Source: an uncultured Saprospiraceae bacterium (GTDB lineage: Bacteria; Bacteroidota; Bacteroidia; Chitinophagales; Saprospiraceae). Taken from it: a stretch of 23,975 bases of DNA. The stretch is taken from the NCBI GenBank assembly GCA_937969485.1, contig CALBVQ010000082.1:1-23975 (forward strand), written 5' to 3'. The notes beneath the pieces were generated by a model, which ran no database searches, was not told the origin of the DNA, and was given only the letters and a program-made list of their open reading frames with translations. Position 1 is the stretch's first letter; each line of letters begins with the position of its first letter. Positions 7,959-16,800 of this stretch are shown here, one piece after another. The translations under genes were made by a program, and so were the position numbers.

Positions 7959-8738
7959 TTAGTATGGAATAACCTCTCTGTTCTTAACAACAGATTGAAA
8001 CTCATTAGCGTAGGATGCGAGATTATTTTGTGTCCAGCCCATCATCCATTCTTCATACATGCTAGCTTCATTCGGCGTCCTGTCCACGATACCTTTATTC
8101 ATATCAGGTTGGATATCTTCTTCAGTAAGTTCGTCATCTCGATATATATACGCCGTGCAAGAACCAGCACATGGAAGAATTTTATTGGCTTGCCTTAGCA
8201 GATTAATAACCATATCTTCAACTTCCGTGACACGCTTGTTAGGATCATCGACAACTGAATATATATAGAACAACCACGAAGATTCTTGCATGTTCCCAAG
8301 ACTAGCTGCAGCTTGCTCTATGTTATTAATTGCATCAAGGTACTTATCTTCAACAAATTCTCCCTCAATCTCCATTACGACTGGAAAGTCCTTGTATAAC
8401 TTAATATCAACGTTATCTAAAAATGCCTGTTCTAACAAAATTATAGGAAACTGGTCTTTTCCGACAGTTAGCTCGTCCTTTTCTGAAATAGATACATAAA
8501 ATGATCGACGATCGTACGTTTTGGAAATTAGTTTCGCCTCGTAGTTATTAAACTGTGCTCCAGGCGTATTAGCTTTTTCTAAGCTGATTAATTCGAATTC
8601 ACTGTTATACCTATCTTTTAAATAAGACCATAGGTAAGTCTCTATTTTACTATTGGACTCCACACTTGCTGATTTACATGAAAGAAATAAAGATAATAAA
8701 ATACATAAAAAGAGACTCCTTTTTATTCCCAGAACCAT
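7959..8738 (-). CDS. Lipoprotein of unknown family, candidate immunity protein
   Basis: 259 residues that I do not recognise. It starts with a lipoprotein signal (MVLGIKRSLFLCILLSLFLS then Cys21) and continues as a mixed alpha/beta domain rich in acidic residues, with a Cys pair CAGSC in the last third. The start ATG (8738-8736) lies inside the 3' end of the 1553-residue gene: the two frames overlap by 16 nt, which suggests translational coupling. Small lipoproteins encoded directly after a lipase effector resemble the periplasmic immunity lipoproteins (Tli) of type VI secretion lipase effectors. By that analogy it may protect the producer from the upstream lipase. That function is inference; the coding call and lipoprotein signal are well supported. 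Confidence 0.85.
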   Translation of the reverse strand: MVLGIKRSLFLCILLSLFLSCKSASVESNSKIETYLWSYLKDRYNSEFELISLEKANTPGAQFNNYEAKLISKTYDRRSFYVSISEKDELTVGKDQFPIILLEQAFLDNVDIKLYKDFPVVMEIEGEFVEDKYLDAINNIEQAAASLGNMQESSWLFYIYSVVDDPNKRVTEVEDMVINLLRQANKILPCAGSCTAYIYRDDELTEEDIQPDMNKGIVDRTPNEASMYEEWMMGWTQNNLASYANEFQSVVKNREVIPY

Positions 8739-11700
8739 TTTCTTTTCTTTTTAAATTGATATATACTTCTTACTGCATTATCTTCTCCCCACTGTAATTT
8801 ACGCAAAACTTTCTTAAGTCCAGCATCATAATCACCACCGCCTATTATTTCTAGAATCTGTTCACCGCCTGAATTTCTGCGAGCAACCAGAATATCCGCA
8901 ATTAACTTTTCAGCCGTGTTATCTCCCATCCCCAAAAACCCGCCACTAAGCGCGCTATTAATAGTACTTGCACAGCTGTTAATATCTATCGCGGGTATCA
9001 AACTAGAGGTAAATACTGTGCGTAAAGAACTAGATCGATCTGTAAAAACATTACTAAGCATGCCATCTAGTTTTTCATAAATAGCAAGTATTCCGCCACT
9101 TGCATTCACCATCTTAATTTGTTCAGAAGGAGAAGAATTCGCGAAGAGCACAACGATAGCTTGATGACCATTCCTAAGATCAGCACCATGTTTAATTAGA
9201 TTTAGACCAGCACCTCTCATCAAATTATTCAACAAAATAATTTTGGATTCTACAGGGATGTTCTCTATCATTCCTGGATTCTCAACTAGTAGTCTAGCTT
9301 GTGGATTAAACGGATTTGCAATTAATGTTCTTCTCAAGCTTTCCATCGTCTCGTGACGTGTGGAATCTGTCTCTGTACTATTCTGCTTAATTCTCGTTGG
9401 GTCAATATCGTTATCAGCATGAGTTGCGTTGTCAAAGAGCACATCAGCTTTATCACTATTTGAAGCATCCTCGTCTACAACATTTCCTAAAATCCTATTA
9501 AATACCGCATGCTGCTCTGTAAATTCTTCTGAAGAAGTAAGATAAAGTACGTGAGCGGCAGGGGTCCAGCCGTTTATGATTCCTGCTGGATGGTGATGGC
9601 GTCTCTGTGCATCTGGAACTCTTCCTCCCCCTGCATTGTGTACAATATCACCAGCCGATGTATGGGAAACAAAATCAATGTCTTCTATCGTGTGAACAAG
9701 GTTATTTTCATTTCGCAACCAACCTCTCAATTCCTCTTCTTGACTAGGCGTCAATTCTCTTCCTAAAATATCCTTTCCTGTCCCAGCATTTTGTTCAAGC
9801 GTATCTTGTTGTTCTTCTGCAATTCCAGGAGCCTGATAGGTATAAGCTTGTTCCACATATTGAGGAAAGTGCAGAGCACATTGTTTTGCTAGGCTTCCGC
9901 CCAAAGAATGCCCTGTTACTACTACACGTTTGCCAGTACGTTTTACTGCATATACTAGCAATTTTTCTATTTCCTTATAATTTAAATTGAAGGCTGTGTG
10001 ACCTACTGCATAAGCATCCATATCATTGTGAAGCCAATCTCTTACAAATTGCGGTCCTTCTCCTTGCGAATCGTCTACCTCACTACCTCTAAATGCCAGA
10101 ACAGCTCTTCTTTCTGCCAAATATGCTTTGTCAGCATCGGTCAATTGATCTCCAAGTTCCATTTTGCCGTCGGATAATGGCATGATTAACCCTGCGAAAA
10201 GTCCCGTAGCTTCATTGGAATTAACTGTTTGCACCCATCCCGTGAGTCCCATTCCTTTCAACGCAGCTTTTTGTTGATCATCAAGATTGGAGGTATATGC
10301 CATTCCATGTGCTATCAACTCATACTTGACAGAGTCAAGCTCTACTTTTTCTTCTTCAGTATATTGCGCCTGTCCCTCCTGTTCAGGTTCCAATTCATTC
10401 TCTTGCGCTGCGTTTATTGGCTCACTTTCTCCCGCCCTTGTAGACAAGGCAGGTTGCGGAGCAGTCATTTCGTCTTCAGACACAGGTCCACTATTCTCCT
10501 CAACAGTCTCAACTTCTGTATCTCGACCTGCTTCAGTTGCTGGAACCATCGCTTGTTCTTCACCCCCTAATCCAGCAGCACTTGCACCATTTATCAGTAA
10601 TTCTCTTATATCTTGGACCGTCAAGGTTTGCCCTTCAGCTATCAAATCATAATTCCTAAATACACCTGCACTCAAATTTCCGTGCAAACGCACCTTTGCA
10701 CCTGCACCTGCACTACCATCAGCAGCAACACCTAGTGATGCACTCCATCGTGACTGCAACATCTTAACATTGATAGCTGCTAAAATATCATTTAGGAAAT
10801 CCTCAAGGTAAGGCGCCATTTGACCTGTTGTGAACAACGTGATTAGGTCATCAATCAAAAATTGCCATTCTCCATTTGCTATCCGCTCAGCATGAAAAGT
10901 TGCCATTCTAGCCAAAATACGTTTCGCATTGCCACTCGACAACTCAAATTCGTAAGTCAAATAACCATTAACATTAGCTCCGAAATTCCTCCCATCTCGA
11001 TTCATCACTCTTGTGAAGTCTTGACGATTCGCACGACTTTGAAATTTTCTACCAAAAGCACCATTCAACGAGAATCTTTGTTTACGCCTGAAACTCATTT
11101 TTGCTTCTTCCAAAAACTCCTGAAAGCCAAGATTAGAATCTCCCTCCATAGAAAATTCATTCTCAGTAGCATTACCGTCAATGACATCCATATCCCCACC
11201 ATTGACATACGCACTATAGCGTTTGTATGTAGCTTCTATATTGTCATCGGACCCATTTCTTTTAAATTTATAGGTAGCCTTTAAACCTATAGTTGTATCA
11301 ATTCCTAGATTTGGAATTGGCACCGGCACTGGTAAGGAAGCGGCAATATTTGCTGCAAAAGAGCCCTCTCCAAAAATGTCCATTTCGACTTCTCCTGGAA
11401 TCCTTTGGCCATTCTCATCTTCTATAAAATTACCTTGACGCATCTCTACTCCAGCATTAGCTTGAGCTGAGATGTTACCTGAAATTCCTGCATTTAGCAT
11501 TCTAAGTAACTTATTAGGCATATACCATGGTCCGCCAGACTGAGCTCCCAGTGTATCAGGCTTAGCCTCGTTCCCCCATGTCTCAGTTTGACCATTCGTA
11601 CTTTGCTCTCCTACTCGTAGACCTGCAGACGCCTCCGCACTTGCTTCAGCATAAACTCCAAATTTGAATTGAGTTTTAGTATTGTAGACCATCGGGTCTA

Positions 11701-13384
11701 AGTTAGCGCCCGTAGGAGCCAGTAACTTAGAAGCCATCATGAAACCTGCTCCAGTATCTGTTCCAGTAGCTGTGGCTAAAAAGCTAATAAAAGCCATATC
11801 CTGATAAATCGGAAAATCAAATTCTTGCATTACCGCCATCTGTAAGCCTGCACCCGCATTGGCTCCTGCTTCAGCACCTAGCATAAAACTACTAGATTCA
11901 CCGTCCTTGCCGCCACCGCCTATCGATGCTCCTACACCTACCCCCGTATCTACTCCTACTTTTACGACTCCACGTCTAAACAAGCGGAATACACCAGGGC
12001 TCACATGTTCTATATAACAGACATAGTTTACACCAGCGTAAATTGGAATACCGAAAGTGGCACCAATTCCAGCGTCAAGCTGCACACCGGCGCCAACTGG
12101 CCATATCTTTTCAACTATTTTCTTAACGATCTCTAACATGATCGAATATGCCTCAATCAACTGTTGGACGAACTGAACGCCTAGTGAAATCAGAGCTGCT
12201 CTCACCTTGTCATACATAGAATCAATATTCGCTGCAATGACACCTAGCAACTTTCGTATGCCCATTGCATACTTTTTTGCCATCGTAAGAAGCTTCGTTA
12301 ATTTATCTACAGCCAACTCCATCAATACTTCCAAAATCATATCAGCACTCATAAGCGCTAAAACAAATCCTGATAAAGCATATCGAGGAAGGAAAAGAAT
12401 GATATCCTTCAAACTAGCATGCCGTATAGATTTCACCAACCTCAAAACTGTCTTCCCAACTTCTTCACCGAAATTCTCCAAGAATGCGACCAACTGCTGA
12501 ACATCGAAGGCATCCATTAATGCCTTAACTCCCCAATAAATAAGTTCATGCCCAGGAGAAGCTTTGATTACACTAATAAAGAGGGACTGCATGTTTTTCG
12601 CGACAAAAATCATTGCCTTCTTTGCAAGACCTGCAGAAAGACTTGCGATATAAGATAGCAAAGTTCCTGCATCATCAATCAACCGAAGTGCTGCTTCCAT
12701 TGCAGCTTCAGTTAACTCCCCAGCTGCATCTCCTATTGCATCAACACCGCTTTCTATAAAATCAGGTGTAAGGTCTCGCCATGAATCTGGCCACATCTGT
12801 GTTGTACTAGAATCTGAATTTTTGTAAGGCATAGATTTCAAAGAACCCAGTTCAGCATTAACTGCACTAACCCCACCCTGCATTGCCTTTTCTCCGACAG
12901 CATCCGCTTCTGCTTCTAGTCCTGAATCAGTATTTACATTTACTCCGCCGATTGAACCAGTAGGTTCCACTAGTCCTTTCTGTTGTTGAACAACGTGCAT
13001 CGCCTCGTGACCTATTATCTTGTTATCATCATTACCTGGACCAAAATGTAGGTCATTGCCTTTGGCAAATGCTTTCGCTCCGACTTTAGCAGGTTCACTA
13101 CTATTAAAATTGAAATTTACAGATGGGAACAAAGCCTGCCACTTCGCTTTATTTAATTCTTCATCATCTCCAGCACCTCCCCCGTCAGCGCCTCCACCAG
13201 CGGAAGCAGACAATCCTTTCTTGTCTTTGTCTGAGGCGTCTTCAGTTGGTTCCGATTCTCCATCTTTTTTTAACTGATATACAGGAGCAGGTATCGTTGC
13301 AGCCTTGCTAACGTTACTACTACTTTCAGCCGAAGCCGAATTGCTGCTCTTTACTACCGAATTTTCTTTGTCGCTTTCTGCCAT
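8723..13384 (-). CDS. 1553-residue DUF4157 (eCIS-core) protein with C-terminal class 3 lipase domain
   Basis: A modular protein without signal peptide. Residues 1-75: low-complexity Ser/Ala/Gly-rich. About 80-170: DUF4157 (now called eCIS core), with FGPG, the HExxH motif HEAMH at 126-130, VVQQQ, and LEAEAD at 156-161. About 210-430: hydrophobic and amphipathic helices (for example 328-362). About 430-700 and 880-915: Gly/Ala-rich, beta-like. About 940-1015: Glu-rich linker. About 1018-1290: class 3 lipase, with AFRGSE, DWLHND, nucleophile Ser1160 in GHSLGG, likely Asp1235 or Asp1237 and His1278. About 1345-1545: two related helical modules, then the basic-aromatic tail KKKRKWFWE. DUF4157 is known from proteins linked to extracellular contractile injection systems. 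Delivery of a lipase toxin is my inference. It starts at ATG 13384 and is first in a three-gene operon with two lipoproteins. Confidence 0.93.
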   Translation of the reverse strand: MAESDKENSVVKSSNSASAESSSNVSKAATIPAPVYQLKKDGESEPTEDASDKDKKGLSASAGGGADGGGAGDDEELNKAKWQALFPSVNFNFNSSEPAKVGAKAFAKGNDLHFGPGNDDNKIIGHEAMHVVQQQKGLVEPTGSIGGVNVNTDSGLEAEADAVGEKAMQGGVSAVNAELGSLKSMPYKNSDSSTTQMWPDSWRDLTPDFIESGVDAIGDAAGELTEAAMEAALRLIDDAGTLLSYIASLSAGLAKKAMIFVAKNMQSLFISVIKASPGHELIYWGVKALMDAFDVQQLVAFLENFGEEVGKTVLRLVKSIRHASLKDIILFLPRYALSGFVLALMSADMILEVLMELAVDKLTKLLTMAKKYAMGIRKLLGVIAANIDSMYDKVRAALISLGVQFVQQLIEAYSIMLEIVKKIVEKIWPVGAGVQLDAGIGATFGIPIYAGVNYVCYIEHVSPGVFRLFRRGVVKVGVDTGVGVGASIGGGGKDGESSSFMLGAEAGANAGAGLQMAVMQEFDFPIYQDMAFISFLATATGTDTGAGFMMASKLLAPTGANLDPMVYNTKTQFKFGVYAEASAEASAGLRVGEQSTNGQTETWGNEAKPDTLGAQSGGPWYMPNKLLRMLNAGISGNISAQANAGVEMRQGNFIEDENGQRIPGEVEMDIFGEGSFAANIAASLPVPVPIPNLGIDTTIGLKATYKFKRNGSDDNIEATYKRYSAYVNGGDMDVIDGNATENEFSMEGDSNLGFQEFLEEAKMSFRRKQRFSLNGAFGRKFQSRANRQDFTRVMNRDGRNFGANVNGYLTYEFELSSGNAKRILARMATFHAERIANGEWQFLIDDLITLFTTGQMAPYLEDFLNDILAAINVKMLQSRWSASLGVAADGSAGAGAKVRLHGNLSAGVFRNYDLIAEGQTLTVQDIRELLINGASAAGLGGEEQAMVPATEAGRDTEVETVEENSGPVSEDEMTAPQPALSTRAGESEPINAAQENELEPEQEGQAQYTEEEKVELDSVKYELIAHGMAYTSNLDDQQKAALKGMGLTGWVQTVNSNEATGLFAGLIMPLSDGKMELGDQLTDADKAYLAERRAVLAFRGSEVDDSQGEGPQFVRDWLHNDMDAYAVGHTAFNLNYKEIEKLLVYAVKRTGKRVVVTGHSLGGSLAKQCALHFPQYVEQAYTYQAPGIAEEQQDTLEQNAGTGKDILGRELTPSQEEELRGWLRNENNLVHTIEDIDFVSHTSAGDIVHNAGGGRVPDAQRRHHHPAGIINGWTPAAHVLYLTSSEEFTEQHAVFNRILGNVVDEDASNSDKADVLFDNATHADNDIDPTRIKQNSTETDSTRHETMESLRRTLIANPFNPQARLLVENPGMIENIPVESKIILLNNLMRGAGLNLIKHGADLRNGHQAIVVLFANSSPSEQIKMVNASGGILAIYEKLDGMLSNVFTDRSSSLRTVFTSSLIPAIDINSCASTINSALSGGFLGMGDNTAEKLIADILVARRNSGGEQILEIIGGGDYDAGLKKVLRKLQWGEDNAVRSIYQFKKKRKWFWE

Positions 13385-13840
13385 TTGGGGGCGTTGTTGA
13401 AATATTGAAGATGACTTTCTAGCCCCAATTTAAGCTAATATTTCCTAGCAGTCAAGTTCATTTACAATTTTTACCCGAAATATGCATTAAGATATCTATT
13501 ACGAGCTGAAACTACTTCGATAATTGTAACGTCCAGCTCTTTTGATGCTCACCGTGTTGGTGGCCACGCCTGCACTTCAAAAGAAGTATTGAACTCCCAT
13601 TCTCTTTGCATTTTACGCTCTCGTGACGAAATCCTAATGCATAATTCGGGTTGAACTACCAATGAAATATGAGTTTTCATGAATGAAGCATAGCATCGGT
13701 TTTTAATTGCAGAAGCGGTCTTAGCCACCGATATTTAATACATGTAGATTACGAAGAGAACATTCACTAAACAATCCTTTAACATCAAAATTGAGAAGAT
13801 GGAATGGGATTCCTACAATTTCCTTTATATTTAGGGCATT
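13385..13840. other. 456-nt gap between divergent genes
   Basis: This gap must hold the promoters for the leftward DUF4157/lipase operon and the rightward T9SS surface-protein gene. I found no full TTTG-N19-TAnnTTTG match on either strand. TATATTTA at 13826-13833 resembles a -7 element but sits only 7 nt from the start codon and lacks a partner at the right distance. A short inverted repeat (ATCGGT near 13693, ACCGAT near 13728) is visible. No convincing gene is present. Confidence 0.5.
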
Positions 13841-16800
13841 ATGATATTTACAGTTAGGATAAACATCTTACTTGCTGGACTAATACTATTAAGAATAGGC
13901 ACCGCGCATAGCCAATGTTCCTTTGACATTACAATGCCTGCTGACATCACAATATGTGACCCTCAGGATGTAAATTTGACGGCTGAAATTTCACCTCCCC
14001 CTATCAGTGTATTGTGGCAAGGTTCCGATGGTTTCCAAAGTACTGATTTGACTACCACTACTTTTGCGAGCGGAACAACGCAATACACATTGAGTGCATT
14101 TATTCCTACCACGATAAACCTGGTATTCAATGGAGATTTTGAGCTTGGTGATACTGGCTTTACTAGCGGCTATCTACTGGGAGACCTTTGGTGTCCCCTT
14201 CCGCAAGGCCCCCTGTGGTGTGAAGGAATGTACGCTGTTGACGACAACCCCACCGACACACACCCTAATTTTGCATCATGTGACGATCACACCACTGGAT
14301 CCGGAAACATGCTGATAGCTAATGGTTCATCTAGTTTCACCAATGTGTGGTGCCAAGATATCAATGTATTGCCTGACACGGACTATCTTTTTTCTGCATG
14401 GGCGACTTCGGTGGTTTCATCATCGCCAGCTATTCTGCAATTCACAATCAATGGGGGAACAATAGGAGACAACTTCAATGTTAGTTCTGTGAACTGCAAC
14501 TGGGGGAATTTCACTTCTACTTGGAACTCAGGTTCTGAAACTACAGCAACTATCTGTATTCAAAATCAAAATACTGCAACGAGTGGCAACGACTTTGCAA
14601 TTGATGACATTGAATTTATTGAAGTTTGCGAACAAGAGGAAGAATTTAATGTAACTCTCTCCAATATTGTTGGAGATTTAGAAAGTAGTTATTCCATCGA
14701 CTGTGAAAATCCTATCGCAAATATTATAGTATCACCACCGAGTAACGAATTAGCTTATCAGTGGGAGGCAAATTTTGGTGGGACCATAGCGGGTCCTGAC
14801 AACCTTAGCAATATTTTTGCAACTACACCCGGGCTTTATACGCTTACAATAACTGATGCTGGCGGATGTACAAGGACAGTATCGACTACGGTTAATGGGA
14901 ATACTACCCCACCAAGCACAACAGTACTTGGTGATTTCATCATCGATTGTGATCAAGATGAAGTAACTGTATTTTCTTCAAATGGAGATGGAAATCTGAG
15001 CTTCGAATGGGAGAATTCAAGCAGTACCACTACAATAGCCAACTATAATCAACCAGGGCAATATACCCTTACAATTACTGACCAAAACAGCTGCACAAGT
15101 GAAACCACCTTCGAAATTTCACAAATTAGCGCTGATGTAGATTACAATCTCACTGTTGATGGAATTTTGAATTGCATAGGAGATAGTACGACCATTCGAT
15201 TTGACACAGATGAGAATGCAACCATTGAATGGACTGATTTATCAGGTGATGTAATTGGACAAGGTGACACCTTAACCGTAGATGACATTGGCATATACAT
15301 AGTTGAAATCACTTTAGATAACGGGTGTATAAACAAAGACACAGTAGCCGTTACTAGCATGGTATCACAACTAGATTATCTTTTGGGCGAAAGCCCTGTA
15401 ATTACATGCGATTTTACGAATGTAACTCTGGAGGTCACAGTGAACTCTCCTTTTTCAAGTATTGAATGGTTTTCAGACTTGTTGATCGGCACAGGGGAAA
15501 ACATAACAGTTGATAGTTCCGGACTGTATACAGTTGAAATTACAGATGAAAATGGTTGTGTAACAAGGGATTCATTCATTGTCCTAGACAATCTCGAACC
15601 ACCTACCTTCACAAGTTCGGCTCAGGAAATTGATTGTATATCAGGGGTAGGTTCAGTTTCTATTTCTAGCGATTCGACGTATAATGTGCAATGGAATCTA
15701 CCTGATGGAAGTGTAAGCGAAGGAGATACATTAAGCACCAATCAACAGGGAGAATACACTGTTATTGTTACCAATTCTGTGGGATGTGAATCCTTTGACA
15801 CCCTTACTTTAACAGCAAATCAAGATTTCCCAATTCTTGAAATACAATCTACAGACATCAACTGTAACCAGCCGGAATCTATAATTTCTGCGCAAAGCAA
15901 TATTGATAGTACTGTTTTTTCTTGGGTGGGCCCAAATGGTTTTTCATCGGATCAGAGTGGTTTTATGGTAGACCAAGTGGGCGAATATATTTACAATGCT
16001 ACCTCACCTTTGGGATGCGTGACTTCTGATACAATTGTTATTATGGGGGATTTTATTCCACCTGCTTTTGAACTCGAGGCGCTTGGTGAATTTAATTGCA
16101 TTTCTAGCGAAGTTGAAATACTTGTTACTAGTACCGAACTCTTTCAAATTTCAGATATTATCAATGGCGATCTCATCTCAAATGACAATTCAATCATTAC
16201 CGTGGGGTTAAGTGAAAATATAATTGTTGAAGTCCAAGGTTCCAATGGTTGTTTCGCTAGTGATTCCATTGTGCTAAGTAGCAATTTTACTAAACCTTCC
16301 GTTCCCACCATTGGCGATTTTGCGCTGGATTGCAAATTTACAGATTCGACTATCAACGTATTCCCTCCTTCAATGATTGAGATTAGTTGGTTTGATGGAC
16401 AGGACAGTGAGACTGGCGAAACGTACAATATCAATGAAATGGGGAATTACACCCTCACATACCTTGACCCTTCCAATGGTTGTGATTCTAGCGTCACATT
16501 TAATGTTACAAGTAACGTGGAAGCCGCTGAACCCACCTCCATTTTTACCTCAATAAATTGTGAAGAAGAACTAGCAACTATAAGCATTTCGTCAACTCAG
16601 GAAATAGAGTCTATTCTTGCAATGTCCGGCGCTGAATTGACTGGAAGTAATGAGTTTTCTACCAACTCGGCTGGACTTCAGGAGTTTATTGTAACCTACG
16701 CGAATGGATGTACCGCTGAAATTTCGGCATTAATAGAAATAGATACAATTTCGCCTGTAATCAGTGCGCCATATTATGGTTTTACATGTATGAAAGAACC

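Noticed and set aside
10229..11284. Several plus-strand open frames of 110-140 codons inside the large lipase gene
   Set aside because: They are shadows of the minus-strand 1553-residue gene, have no recognisable domains, and conflict with its clear lipase frame.
8723..13384. Calling the HEAMH domain an active metalloprotease
   Set aside because: HExxH is present, but no third zinc ligand can be identified with confidence; DUF4157 activity is not something I can establish from sequence.
13826..13833. TATATTTA as promoter of the T9SS surface-protein gene
   Set aside because: It ends 7 nt before the start codon, lacks the final G, and has no -33 partner at 17-23 nt.
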